A stretch of 64,000 nucleotides of DNA. Source: Oscarella lobularis. Lineage: Eukaryota; Porifera; Homoscleromorpha; Homosclerophorida; Oscarellidae. The DNA lies in assembly GCF_947507565.1 (NCBI RefSeq), contig NC_089178.1, positions 434,001 through 498,000 of the forward strand, written 5' to 3'. Both the position numbers and the translations under genes were made by a program. The notes beneath the pieces are model-generated. The model was given only the letters and a program-made list of their open reading frames with translations. It did no database searches and was not told the origin of the DNA. This document shows, one piece after another, positions 10,924 to 22,260 of this stretch (position 1 is its first letter; the number at the start of each line of letters is the position of its first letter).

Positions 10924-12252
10924 TTACGCTATTATCTTCCTCGATTTCTTTCCGACTTTGCCCCCGAGGGGCGGAATAGCATTCCACTTGGTGGCGCCGA
11001 ATTTTCGTGCAGCTCTATTGAACCACCTGACAACGGATAGCTCCACGTTTCCATCCCACGATTCGATGATCGTTCGCTTATTCAATAGCAATCGACCGTT
11101 CTTTGCGTCCTCGTAGCCGGCAATGAGATAGTGACCACCGCTCTTCAGCTTCGGACAGACGCACTTGGTCCTCGACGCGCCCGATTTCGTCCACAGTGAC
11201 AACGTCTTTTGAATCGAACCAGTCAAATCAACTTTCGACTGGTTGTAGATTTGAAGGAGACGGAATTGGTAGCTCCACAGACCGGGTGACTCGATTGACG
11301 CTCTTTTCTCGACGTCACCTCTGATTACTATATCAAAAGGTTAATTGACTGTCTCCATCTCTCTCTATATATATTTATATATCCCTCACCATAGTCATAC
11401 TTTCCATTGACGAATTTTTTATATGTTCCTCGAGTCGTCCTGGGACACTTGGAACACTTTCGTTTATTCACGACAGCAGGGGCGTCGGTTTTCTTTTCTG
11501 GCTTAGGAAGCGACGAGGTGGCGGAAACGATTTCTAAAGAAACACGCCCCCCCCTGGTTAAGACTTCCCCGCCACGCAAAATAAACGGAGCGTGGGTTAG
11601 GAAGCGCCACCCTCGCCATTTTTCCCTCTAATCTCTATGTCCTCTACTTACGCGGCTTCGTCGTAGTGACGTCTTTCGTCGCTTTCGTCGTCGTCGCCGC
11701 CGGCGCGATCGTCGTGGGTGCCGTCGTCGTCGGCGCGATCGTCGGTTCGTTCGTCGTCGGAGGGGGCGGCGGCGCGTTTAGGGGGCTCTCTGGCATACAC
11801 AGCGCGTTCTTGTCCTTTTCGCTTGGGAAACGATTGCATCGGAGCTTGCCGCCGTAGCTATCGTCCCAGCGAACTACGCGCGCTATGTCGCGTTGGCAGC
11901 CTGCGCGCACGCGATTACAGAGTTCGCGACATGGTGGGATGCCCTCCGCATTCCCGTCCATTTCGGCGCAGAACGGTACGTGAAGGGTACAAAGGAAGAA
12001 TTCGAGTTCGGGCGAACAGTTTGCTCTCTGGAGTCGATCGAAAGTATTGAAGCCGGCGAGCGCTTCGGTTTGGGTACGATGACCGAGGTCGTTGGGAACG
12101 AGCGCACTGTCGTAGCCGTATGCGCTACATTTGGCGAAGCTGGGCAAGAGCGGCTCGCAGCTCGGCCCGTCGGAAAAGAAAAGCGCTGCGTTCGAGTCGA
12201 GGAAGAGGAGGAGGAGGAAGGGGAGGGCGGCGGCGAGGGGAGATCGTGGCAT
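10924..12252 (-). CDS. Secreted frizzled-related protein (FZ + netrin domain)
   Basis: Three exons. The first (12252 to about 11655) opens with a signal peptide (MPRSPLAAALPFLLLLFLDS) followed by a frizzled cysteine-rich domain: CEPLLPSFAKC, then LEFFLCTLHVPFC and PPCRELCNRVRAGC. A Thr/Pro-rich linker follows. Exon 2 (about 11550-11393) and exon 3 (about 11330-10924) form a netrin-type (NTR/C345C) domain with KCSKCPRTTRGTYKKF, CVCPKLKSGGHYLIAGYED and a basic C-terminus. This FZ-linker-NTR order defines SFRPs, extracellular proteins that bind Wnt or Frizzled and usually dampen Wnt signalling. There is no transmembrane segment, so it is not a Frizzled receptor. The ATG at 12252 is well placed before the signal peptide. 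Orthology to one vertebrate SFRP number cannot be assigned by eye. Confidence 0.9.
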
Positions 12253-13203
12253 CGTCGAGTGGCGGCGCGTGCGAGACTGCGGCTTGGTGTCACTGCTCCG
12301 CGTACGTCGCGTGTGGCGTCGGGGAGCGTGATTGGACGAGCCGTGGAAGACACGTGACGGAAGTGGTACCGCTGGCGGTCATTTCTCTTTTGTAAAATAG
12401 GGATCGTGCATTCGAGCAAGAAGGATTGAACATTCTTACTTTAGCGGCGTGTCGGCCGCCTGACTTTGTTTCATGCAGATTGATCTTCTTCATGCAAGTC
12501 AACACACTCACTGACGCTGTTCCTCGTCGGAGAGACCACAGGAAATCAAATGAACGAAACTAATTGACAGTAATTATCATTAATCTAACTGCATTAGGAA
12601 AGAAAACCTGAGTCAGAAGACTCCAAAATAGTATTATATTATATCCATTCGTCCCAAAATGAACTCGTTCCACGTGAAAGCAGACGAGAAACAGACCAGG
12701 CAGTCAGCTTCTGTAAACTGATCCAAAGTAAACGACTTTGCAGTGGCTTCAATACCTTTGTAAACATATCTGACTCCTAGGCTACCAGCGTAAACGCAAC
12801 TTAATAAATAGCAGAGACGTTGTCGAGGGGGAGAGGGGAGGGGGAAGAGGGAAGAGGGGACTGCATACATGCATACACGTCCGTTCTTTCGCTTTCATCT
12901 ACTTGTCACTCCCATCGTCGTCAAACCGATAGACTGGATCCGTGTCGTACCAATCCGCGGAGAGAGTCTTCCTCTTCGGTCTCAGTTTTGACTGAGCAGA
13001 AGTGGTAGGCTTTTGTTTGAATAAGAGGGACAAGTGACTCATGATGCGCAATCGAAAACATCGCTAGTGCTATACCGGATTGGTGCCAAAAAAGGAGGCA
13101 TCGGACTCCGCAAATAGCCGGTTGAAGACGTCCGTCTCGTCTGTGCAAACCTAGGAGACAATTAATACCGATGACGAACAAATGCAGGCTAATGCGAATG
13201 CAA
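12253..13203. other. Intergenic, SFRP promoter side and SYCP1-like 3' flank
   Basis: About 950 bp with no supported gene. It includes purine-rich runs (12830-12860). Open frames here have no recognisable product. Confidence 0.5.
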
Positions 13204-13474
13204 CTAATCATCCTGTACTTTCTTTGTCTGACGTAATGGACTCAATGGCATGTCGTGCTGCAGGCGGCCTCTTTTAGACGATCGCTCAGACTTCCTCTTC
13301 TCCGCCTTGACGGGTTTCAATAAAGAACAGAACGTTCCCGACACCGAATCTATTACCTCCTTGAATACCACAGCTTTGCGTGGTAAAGACGACGATCGCG
13401 CGCCACGAGGAGCACTATCCTGCCCAGCCGGCTTCAGTATACCCCGACGGGCTCTTGACGCTTCAGGAGGTGGT

Positions 13475-13505
<31 letters not shown>

Positions 13506-16500
13506 GCGGCGGAGACGGACACGATGGGCCCTGCAACGGCGACGCCTGCGCGACATTCGCCCTGCGCGGCGTCGAAACCTCCGTCACCGCGTGACGAGAA
13601 GAGCGCGACGTCGAAACCCCCGTCACCGCGCGACGAGGAGCGCGCGACGCTTTCAACGTCGACGGTACGACGCCGGCGGGCGGGGTTGCGGGAACCTCAA
13701 CGCAAAACAAACTAAATGGAGCCGACTGGAAGATCGGTTTGATACCAGCTGCTTAAGTCGTTTGACTTCGCATTCCTAGGAAATAGAGGAAGCGCTTCGA
13801 ATTCCTTTCTTATCGCATTCTGGCTTTTCTACCTTGTCGTGAAGTTCTTCAGCCATCGTCTTCTTTGCGAGCAATTCGTTGTTGAGCTCTTTCCGGACTA
13901 GGTTCTGCAGGGAGGCAAGAGGTAAAGCTGACCGTGTCCCTGTTCCACTGAGCTACCAATTCCGTTTTCAATCTTTTCACTTCTTCTTCCAAATCCTGCC
14001 TCTTTTTCGAATCGAATAATTCCTTCGCTTGACTCTACGTTGAAAGTTCATGTATGTTTATAAGCATGCCCAATAGCCAACGTCGAACCTTCTCCAGTTC
14101 CTTCTTGATGCCTCGGAGAGCCTTCAATTCTGACTCGCTTTGAGCCAAGCGACTCTGAACCAAACCCAAATAAGCACACGTGTAAAGTAAAAAATTCCAC
14201 CAACTTGGTATTGTTCAATGTCGGCTTCCAGTTTCTTTTGCTTGCTTTCCTGATCTGCTACCTGCTCTTTGCGCCTGCAATCAAGTGCAGATATCTAAAA
14301 CGCGTATAGCTAATCAACTCAGGCCATCCTATTGACTAACCTTTTCGTCTTTTTCAGCAATCAGTGCCTTCAATTTCCTGTTTTCAGCGTCTCCTTTCTG
14401 CAACTGCATCCAAAACTAATGTCATTTTCAAAGCTCTTTTTTTCTGCATCACACCTTTTCCTCAGAGGCTTTCTCTTGCTTCATATTTGCTGCTTTGAGA
14501 GAATTGACCTGACATAGAGCTTCGAATCAACGACAAGGATGTTGACAACAGCTCTTACTTCGCCCCGTAACGTCGCTGTAGTAGACTGCAATTCCTTTTT
14601 CTCATCCTCGAGAATACGTATCTATCGCCGCGAAAAAATTGACTTCTAGAGGCACGTAAGTCGCTATTCTCACGTCTTCGTTTAGAGAGCTCTTCTCTTC
14701 GGCAAGCTTCTCCTCTCTTTGCTTGAAAGATTGCATCTATAAACAGATGAAATGATATGATTGTTTTCTTTACAGTAACGCTTACCTCATCTTGCAACAA
14801 ATTCTTTTCTTGTGAAATATTTTCTAGAGCCGACGTCTTGTGTTCAAGTTCCTTTTCCAAAGCAGACATTCTCTTCTCGGCTGACTTTAATTCTTGCTTC
14901 ATTTTTCGTTCCTTCAGACGAAATCAATCAGTCTCTCTGATCAGTGAAAAAAGGGTCAGAGCAGACTATACGCGCGCTCTCTCTTCAGCTTTGTTTGCTT
15001 TCGTCTTGCTATCAAAATCCTTCAAACGCTTAGACTGCTCGGCGACTTTCTGCCTATAATGCACAAATGAGAAAAAGACCGCACCGTAACCACCCCATAC
15101 TCGAGTTCTTCCTTCTTTACGAGAGCATTCTAAAAGAGAACGTTTTTTTTCACAAGCAGATAGAGAACGACGTCGGACACCTCTGCTTTCTTCTTCTCAG
15201 CCTCAACTTGCCGCTCAAGTTCTGCCAGTTCTTTCTCGTGTGCTTCACTCGACTCTTGCAGACGTCTCTCTCTTTCTGCCTTACACTCGTCAAGTGCAGT
15301 CTTCCACTGAAGCTCATTCATCTTAATAAAAGATAAAAGCAATTGAAAAAGCAGTCTCGTATTCAGATTTCCTACTTTTATGTCGTCTTGCATTTTTTCC
15401 TTACTCTGCTGCATGGCTTCTACGCCTTTGCGATGATCCGCCTAAAAGTGACTGACTAATTGCTTGGTATTGATAGTGGACCATAAACCTTCGCTTTATC
15501 CAACGCCTCTTCTTTGTTCTTGCATTTCTTTTTCAGCACGTCGAAATCCGTCAGAGCATCTTCCTTCTGTCTTCTGGTTTCATCGACTTCTGATTTTAAT
15601 TCTTGAATTTGGATCTAGAAAAATGTGCCAATTCGTCGTAACTATCTTTTTTTCGCCAATACCGTTTTTGATTTGATCTCTTCATTGCACGTGGAAAGCT
15701 TTGCCGTCATTTCTTCGTTTTGCTCTCGGTACTTTTCCCACTGTTCCTTCAGTTCTTCAAAATCGACCTAATTTCACATTTCTTTTGAAAGCAAAGCTTT
15801 GCAATCAGCGTCAACGTCACTTGTAGATTGTCCTTTTGAGTCTCCAATTCAGCTTTGACTTTCTCAAGTTCACTCAATCGATTGGCAGAAATAGCCAGTT
15901 TATTGGCTGTGCAGTCAAGCTGACTCTCCAAATTAGCCTGACAAACGAGAGAGGATTCAAAAAAAATCACAGAAGAACAAGCACGAACTTTGCACGTCTG
16001 AAATTCCTCGCTCTTCTCCTCCTGAGTTCGAAGTAGACTCTCTAAGACCACATACAGACGTGCAAAAAAGACACAGACAAAAAGCGATTATTTTTTCACG
16101 TACCTTTCTCCGCTGCCGTCTCGTTTAATTGATTTTGGAGTAAAGCGCGAGCCTGTTCCAAAGACGCCGCCCTACACAAAGGAATTAGAGACTCTCTTTA
16201 GCCTCTCGTCCAAAACGTACTCTTCTCGAGTTTGCCTCATGTTTTTCTCAGCGCTTTTGACGACCTGCTGCATCTTCTCTTTCTCGCCTCGATTCTTCAT
16301 CTCCTTCTCGATGTATTCAGCCTCCTGCGCTGCTTTCTCGGACGCCACCGTTTCTAGTTCCGTTTGGAGTAAACTGATTTGTTCTGATAAACGAGCACCA
16401 CTCTTCTACAGGGCAGCAACTCATCAACGTACTCGAAGAATAGATAGACCTTACTCTATAGCATTCAACCTCCTTTGATCTTTCCGCTTTGCTACTCTCG

Positions 16501-16958
16501 AACTCCTTACGAGTCGCCGTGAGCAATGCGTCCAACGTTTCTATAAGTTAGCAAAATGAAATGCAGCTAAGGGAGACACTGTTGGACTTTGCCTTTAGAC
16601 GTCTTCAGCGATTCCACGTCTAATTCGTACTGTGCACACTTGTCGACGAGACGTCGATTGTCGGCCTCCCGTTCAAGTGCCTAAGAAATAGAACTTCAAT
16701 TTTGAATTCCATAGTCTAGCCGTATGCCTCACTTCGTTTTTCATCGCTTCAATAGCCAAATTCAATTCGTCTTCTTTTTTCGAGCAACGCGACATGTCAC
16801 GGTCATCTTCAAAAGCGTTTATCAAGCGCCGTCGCTTCTGGGACGCGAAAATTTCTCACAAGATGTTGCTAAGTCAAGCACTTTCTTAGCGTGGGCCTCC
16901 TCTAACTGCAACACTTTTTCAGTGAGATCCTACAAAAAACATATGCGTAGGCCCGGCG

Positions 16959-17013
<55 letters not shown>

Positions 17014-17946
17014 CGAGTCTACCTCATATTTTTTTGTGTAGCATTCCTGCTGAAGTCTCATCTCGTCTCGATCATTTTCGCCTAAAAAACTGCATAAGAC
17101 GACGAGAGCCATCTGATCCTATTCCTCACTTCTTCTAAGGGAGTCCATTATTCGGTCCGCTTGAGCGTTCAATGCCAGACACATTTCTCTACTTGCTTTG
17201 ATCCTAGCCAAGATATAGTATGAAGTCCTCTAATATTTCTGACGTTATTCTTTCTATTGACTTGCGCTTCATTTCTTCCTGATTGATTTTCTCGTTTGCC
17301 AACGCCGACGTTAGGTACTCGCATTTGAACTTTCAAACGAAATTAGAAGAGATCAATTAGAACCCATAAGAAAATGTACAGTACTTGGAGATCGCCTATG
17401 CTTTTCTTCTGGCTGTCACTTCTTTGCGAGTAGTCTTGAAGTGCACGTTCCTAGGACTCTACGATAAGTGAAAAGCTTTTCTCTTTGGCACAGGCTCGCC
17501 TTTTCTTTGAGAGCAAATTTCACCGACGCCGTCTCTTGTTCGAATCGACCCAAATCCTGATACAGCGACAAGTGTATGTCGTTCACTCGCTTCACTTGGG
17601 CGTCAGAGTAATCAAAATCTGAGAAGATGGCGTAGGATAGTAATTAATTAATTAATTAATTAATTAATTAAAGTGATTTTCGCGTCTCGAGGGCTCAATA
17701 ATGGTCTCCCTTCGCAACGCTCTTACATTGACTCGATTCATTCATGATCGCCTGTCCGCGCTGCTGGGCGACGATTTGCGACTGCTGGGACGACAAACAC
17801 GTGCGAATCGCGTGAGAGTCCGCCAACGACGACGACGACAACGACGTCGTGGCGGGAACGACGGCCATCGTCGATTCTTCTTCGTTCATAGCGAAGAGAG
17901 CTGTCGTCTGGGTGCCGTCGAAATCCGGAGTCGGGTTCGCTTGCAT
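13204..17946 (-). CDS. Long coiled-coil protein, SYCP1-like (synaptonemal complex)
   Basis: About twenty small exons, nearly all heptad-rich Glu/Lys/Gln sequence, form one long coiled coil with non-helical ends. The start exon (MQANPTPDFDGTQ, from 17946) is Ser-rich and ends at a GTAAGA donor near 17724. The next exon begins FDYSDAQVKRVNDIHLSLYQ, followed by KSIGDLQ, FKCEYLTSALANE, IRASREMCLALNAQ and later LESQLDCTANKLAISANR. The order resembles the N-terminal part of vertebrate SYCP1 (SRVYSKLYKEAEK, then KAIQELQFGNE, then ATRHLCNLLKETC). The C-terminal exon has a run of about 16 prolines and a basic, Ser-rich tail (AEKRKSERSSKRGRL) typical of a DNA- or axis-binding end. SYCP1 forms the transverse filaments joining homologues in meiosis. 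Coiled coils mislead by eye, so other filament proteins remain possible. Confidence 0.55.
13465..13514. repeat. GGT/GGC trinucleotide run encoding polyproline
   Basis: On the minus strand this encodes roughly 16 consecutive prolines in the last exon of the SYCP1-like gene. It is a likely length polymorphism. Confidence 0.85.
16960..17014. repeat. (TATC)n microsatellite
   Basis: About 13 tandem TATC units inside an intron of the SYCP1-like gene. Confidence 0.95.
17641..17671. repeat. (TAAT)n microsatellite
   Basis: Tandem TAAT units in the first intron of the SYCP1-like gene. Similar runs lie in introns at 54306-54350 and 62533-62567. Confidence 0.95.
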
Positions 17947-18287
17947 TGCCGGGCGATTATTCGAGAGACGGAGTCAATGGAGGCTTCGTCTGAGCTTAGA
18001 AAGGGTGCGTGGTGGTGACGACCGGCTTTTGGCGTGACGACACCGCGAATTTCAGTCATTGTCAGAGAGTTTTAGCGCGCGTTATTTGTACGTCAAACCC
18101 AAAAATGTGCACCTTTCTCTCTCCCTCCAAACACAAACGATAAACAGATAAATCAATTTCTAAAATTTTGTGTATGAAACAGTACATTTATTAGACCAGC
18201 CAGGCCAAGTGACTACGTGATGCTCAATCTTTACTCAATACAGGCTCTATGAAATAATACCAACTGACTTTAGAGCAAAAACCATTT
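17947..18287. other. Intergenic between SYCP1-like and SUMO-protease genes
   Basis: Holds the 5' flank of the SYCP1-like gene and the 3' UTR of the protease gene. An alternative upstream ATG frame (18053-18051, MTEIRGVVTPKAGR) overlaps the SYCP1-like first exon in another phase and may be an alternative first exon or an upstream ORF. Confidence 0.45.
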
Positions 18288-20054
18288 CTAATTAAGCAGT
18301 TTCTTAGTCACTATCTCGTAAACCATTTTCTTTCTGAAATACGGCATGTCCTGTTGGCTGAACGCAAACGAGCACCGTCGCGACAAAAACTCGGCATACT
18401 GACACGCAAATACGCCGCAATCGGACCCGTTCTGCTGCTCCGGCACATCGGCGGCACAACAAATCGTCCAATCGTCCAAACTAAACTCGACACCTTTCTT
18501 ATTGACGGACTCGCTGCACACGTAACCAGCCAACGCATTCAAACACGCCGAATTCTCGCCACGCAACGAATCGTAATAAACCAACGACTTCCGCGCAAAA
18601 TCGACGACGGCGAGACACCAATGCATCCCGAGATGAATCGGCACGAGCACCATATCCTTAGCGAATATATCGACGCGACGCGTCCAACGTTGAACGCCCT
18701 TATATCCAGCAGAGGAGAGCTTCTGATAGAAAAACGTCGACATGACGTGAACGCTCGGCAACGACTCGTCGACGCCCGAACGCGTCGCGAGAAGATTGAG
18801 GTAGAAGTTGATCACTTCGTCGTTGAGCCAACTGGCGCCGTTGAGCGTCTGCAAGTCGCGACGTTTGATCGAAATGCTGTAGGCGGTCGCAAACACTTCG
18901 TCGGGGTCGTCGTTCGAGTTCCACGCCGATTCGACGATTGACGCGTGGTCGGCGGGAAGCGGAGGAAGTTTTGGCGTTTTTTTCTTCTTCTTCAGTCGCG
19001 ATTCGATTTCGAGTTTGCTGATTTTGAGTGCGATTTCGCGATCCAAAGCGTTCTTCTCCTCGGCTATCGTTTCCTGTTGCTTGCGTATTTGCGTCGAACA
19101 AGCGTTCGTTGCACTGCGCGAACGCTCGACATCTTCCCGTTGCCTCTGCAGCCAACTTGGGTCGTATTTCTGGTGAATGAAACGCTTCGTCGGTTTCTCG
19201 GGTTTGCTCGCTTCTGACGAGGGCGGCGAAGGAGAATCCGGTATTTCGATGACTTCGATGGTATCAGAAAGACCGTTAGTTCTTCCTGAGTCGACACTGG
19301 GATTCCAGGTAGGACGACTCTCATTGCTGAGACTACTCCTTGCGGTGAAATGCCAGTTACTATGCGCCGACTCACTGGAACTCTTTGCCAAGTCTTTCTC
19401 TTCGATATCGTCGTCAATGACAACCCCTTGAGGTTTCACCACTCGCGAAATATGCTTGTAGTCGTGACGACTGCGCTGCTGTGGCGTTTCTGTTGGCACT
19501 GCTGTAGGAAATCCCGGTTTCGTTGGCACGCCCATTCCGGACATAATGCTTTCCCACATTTCTTTCTCCTTGTTCTTTTCCTCTCGTTTCGCGGCGACGG
19601 CACGATGGGAGCGACATGGTCGTTTGTATGACCACGATCGCGGGTCGAGAAATTTAGACAATCTGCTTATGTACGCTGCTTTTTCTTTGGGTCGTATCAA
19701 TGGTTCTGCTGTTGCTGTTGCTGCTGCTGTTTTGGGCAGAGATGTTTTGGGAGGGTAGCGTTTGTGGAGAGGTAACGTGCGCTGGGGAACGAACGATTTC
19801 GGAATGAGAGGCTTTCGAGCCGGTTCGTCGTCTCCCGTCAAGTCGATGACCTCTGGCTTCGGCCTTCCCGTTGCTCCGATTGCCATTTGGGTGGTCGGGG
19901 GAGCGTTTTCTAGCGAATCCGGTCGTTTTCTGTGGAATAGAGCCTTGACTTTGTCCATTCCCGTGACAAGAAAGTCGTAAATGTTTGTCGTAAAAGTTGT
20001 CTTCCTTCTTTTTGCGCCTTCGTCTCTCGCTACGGCCTCAGAGCCCCGTTTCAT
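18288..20054 (-). CDS. Sentrin/SUMO-specific protease (SENP1/2-like, Ulp1 family)
   Basis: Single-exon, about 588 residues from the ATG at 20054 (MKRGSEAVARDEG). The frame is open further upstream only from a GTG. The C-terminal 200 residues are a C48 peptidase domain: DLQTLNGASWLNDEVINFYL substrate-binding motif, catalytic His near residue 478 (MHWCLAVVDF), Asp near 495 (VYYDSL) and Cys near 546 (QNGSDCGVFACQY, with the oxyanion-hole Gln just before). The N-terminal half is disordered and basic, with two likely SUMO-interacting motifs (VIDLTGDD and VIEIPDS) and a bipartite basic patch (RDEGAKRRK). The enzyme matures SUMO precursors and removes SUMO from targets, normally at the nucleus. The domain layout matches SENP1/SENP2 rather than SENP6/7. 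Confidence 0.93.
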   Translation of the reverse strand: MKRGSEAVARDEGAKRRKTTFTTNIYDFLVTGMDKVKALFHRKRPDSLENAPPTTQMAIGATGRPKPEVIDLTGDDEPARKPLIPKSFVPQRTLPLHKRYPPKTSLPKTAAATATAEPLIRPKEKAAYISRLSKFLDPRSWSYKRPCRSHRAVAAKREEKNKEKEMWESIMSGMGVPTKPGFPTAVPTETPQQRSRHDYKHISRVVKPQGVVIDDDIEEKDLAKSSSESAHSNWHFTARSSLSNESRPTWNPSVDSGRTNGLSDTIEVIEIPDSPSPPSSEASKPEKPTKRFIHQKYDPSWLQRQREDVERSRSATNACSTQIRKQQETIAEEKNALDREIALKISKLEIESRLKKKKKTPKLPPLPADHASIVESAWNSNDDPDEVFATAYSISIKRRDLQTLNGASWLNDEVINFYLNLLATRSGVDESLPSVHVMSTFFYQKLSSAGYKGVQRWTRRVDIFAKDMVLVPIHLGMHWCLAVVDFARKSLVYYDSLRGENSACLNALAGYVCSESVNKKGVEFSLDDWTICCAADVPEQQNGSDCGVFACQYAEFLSRRCSFAFSQQDMPYFRKKMVYEIVTKKLLN

Positions 20055-20449
20055 GGCTCTCCCTTCTGCGCATGCTCCCGAGTCTCCTCCTGTGGCACTA
20101 CTGTAGATGCTCTGCACGGTCAGATGCGGCCGCTGCAGGCCGCTGCACACTACGTGGCATGGCTAAATCTTGTTTAGGGATCGAGGAGAGCATATTCAGC
20201 GGCTCCATAATATAATTAGCTGAAACCGCTTGATTGAGTATTGCATAAAAAATTAATGATTACTCGACTTGGCGCACATAGTGTAGTAAGGAGTTGCTTG
20301 CTTGGTAATGCAACAGAATAGGTTTTTATCTTCTCACGTGCTGCAGCACGTGGTCTCATACACGCCTCTCCGTTACCCCTAGTTACGATCTCTGTTGAGT
20401 CTCGACGCGCTTCACTTCCCGCTCTCTCCGTCTGCGATTAGAACATAGC
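20055..20449. other. Divergent promoter region (SUMO protease / tektin-like)
   Basis: About 395 bp between divergent starts. It contains CACGTG-type motifs near 20335-20351 (CACGTGCTGCAGCACGTGG, an imperfect palindrome). No coding exon seen. Confidence 0.5.
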
Positions 20450-21827
20450 ATGGCCGAGGAAAGCCGCATGAAGCCTATAGGACCCGAATCGTGGCAATGT
20501 GGCACGATCAAGCAAATCAAACTCTCCCAGGCCGTGCTCGCAAGAGCGGGCAAAGGCGTTTACGCGAGCAAATCAATGGACGTCCTGCCGTCACTCCGCG
20601 ACACAATGATACAGGGCAACAATCAACGAATACACGGCTACGTCAGAGAGGTGCGAGGCGTGGCGTCCAATCTGACGACCTGTCTCGGCAACGTGAACGA
20701 AGAAATTAAATCATTGACGCGATGCAAGGAGAGAATCGAAAAGGCGCTCGAGTACCGACGAAAAGACATTGCACTAAATAGCCAATCATCCAAAATACGA
20801 GGAAGAAGACCCCAAAGAGAAAAGGTAAGGAATTACAAGAGAAAAACGGCTTAGGTATACCATACCTCTTATTGATGTATAGGATTCTGATGGCGCTGAC
20901 GAGCTTCTGTCTGCCGAGCGCGTTCATCTGTTTGTGCTGAAGCACAAGCTTGAAGGCCAGCTCGACAGAGTGCAGGGCCACTTGCAGATGCTCGCCTCGC
21001 TGCGAAGTCAACTTCTGGCCGCGATTCAAGAACGATCACGCGTGCTTCAGCTGACGTGTCGGGCTCGCTCGTCGGTCGCTCTCTGCGGCGGCGAGCGGAC
21101 AGTCTCGCGACGCGATCCCGTGTCGATCGAGGCGGACCCGTTGGGAGCGTTCACGCCCGACTGTTCGATGTTGGTCAACGAAACCGCAACGGGATTGGAA
21201 ACGGGGAAAAAGGTGCGAGCCGAGGCGGCGTCGGTCGTGAGTCACACCGAGCGGCTGCAGAAAGCCTCGCACGATTCCGTCAACGAGGGGTTGACAAGGA
21301 AACTAGCCGAAACAATCACACTAAAGGTAAACGTAGAGGCATCTTAGTTCAACATTTATTGATTATTGTGTTACGTGGCCAGCAACATCTTCAGCTTGCC
21401 GTTGGCGACACGAGGGCTTCTATACAGAAAGCCAATCGTTGGCATGATGTTCAGCGTTTGGCTAGAGGATATACCATGGCAAGTTTCCATTCAATCTTTG
21501 ACGTCGATCAATTGATTGACGGGTTTTCGTTAGGGTCCTGTTTCTTATGCGGACATTAGCACTCGCGAACGACTGAATCGTCCGCTTGTTCGCCTCTACC
21601 AGAGTCATCCCGGAACGGATCTGCCGGAAGCGAGGCGGCTCGTGAGAGCCGACGGCGGACTCGATCGATCGATAGCCGAGACTCAACGCAACGTTGGCCT
21701 TTTGACATTAGCCAAGGCCGGACTCCAGGAGGACGTGCGCGACAAGAGAGCGGCAGCCGGAATCGACGGAAGAATCGTGAGACTGAGGAGAAGTAAGGCC
21801 GATCATCGGTGGGTCGGTGTCAATTGA
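20450..21827 (+). CDS. Tektin-like coiled-coil protein (TEKTL1/CCDC105 type)
   Basis: Four exons (20450 to about 20825, about 20882-21326, about 21384-21478, 21534-21827) encode a mostly helical protein. The first part (SWQCGTIKQIKLSQAVLARA, later LRDTMIQGNNQRIHGYVREV) and the final exon (ERLNRPLVRLYQSHPGTDLP) resemble the tektin rod; the N-R-P-x-V-R-L stretch matches the position of the tektin nonapeptide (RPNVELCRD) in diverged form. Tektins form filaments inside ciliary doublet microtubules. The cysteine-containing C-terminal end of classic tektins (KCMGMR-like) is missing, which is why I favour the tektin-like group. The intron 21479-21533 starts with GC. Specific orthology is uncertain. 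Confidence 0.65.
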
Positions 21828-22260
21828 AAATGATTCCGAACCTGAAGACGCATTTGACTTCTAGTCCTCGAGAACCTTTTTGTAGACATATAGTCAGTAG
21901 TAGAAGGGTGTAAAGCGGTGCTCTTAGAATTCAACCTTCGTCGATAATACGCAGAGCTACGTCGTCTCCGTCACCTTGCCTAACGCGTTCAAGTTGGGTG
22001 GTGGGGTTAGCTGCTTCCAGATAAGAGACCGAAAGACCATATTGTCCGGTTCCCGGGAAACTTTAAAGGCTTCTTCCTGCATCCTTCTTCCCTCTTACGC
22101 AAGACGAAAAAGCGAAATCGATACTAGATAGCCGGTGTACGTAGCGTGAAACTGAGTCGTTTCTTCTTACAGAAACACCTTGTGGCTATGCCACATCGAT
22201 TTTTCTTCAAAAACCGGTAGGGATCGTTTCGAAATTTGATTATGACTTTGACGAAACCGG
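21828..22260. other. Intergenic before the GPCR cluster
   Basis: No supported gene. It should hold the 3' UTR of the tektin-like gene and the promoter of the first tandem GPCR. Confidence 0.5.

Noticed and set aside
13250-13594. Poly-glycine frame on the plus strand
   Set aside because: Reverse of the polyproline run in the SYCP1-like last exon; no other support.
18354-18941. 195-codon plus-strand frame
   Set aside because: Antisense to the SUMO-protease catalytic domain, whose motifs are all intact on the minus strand.
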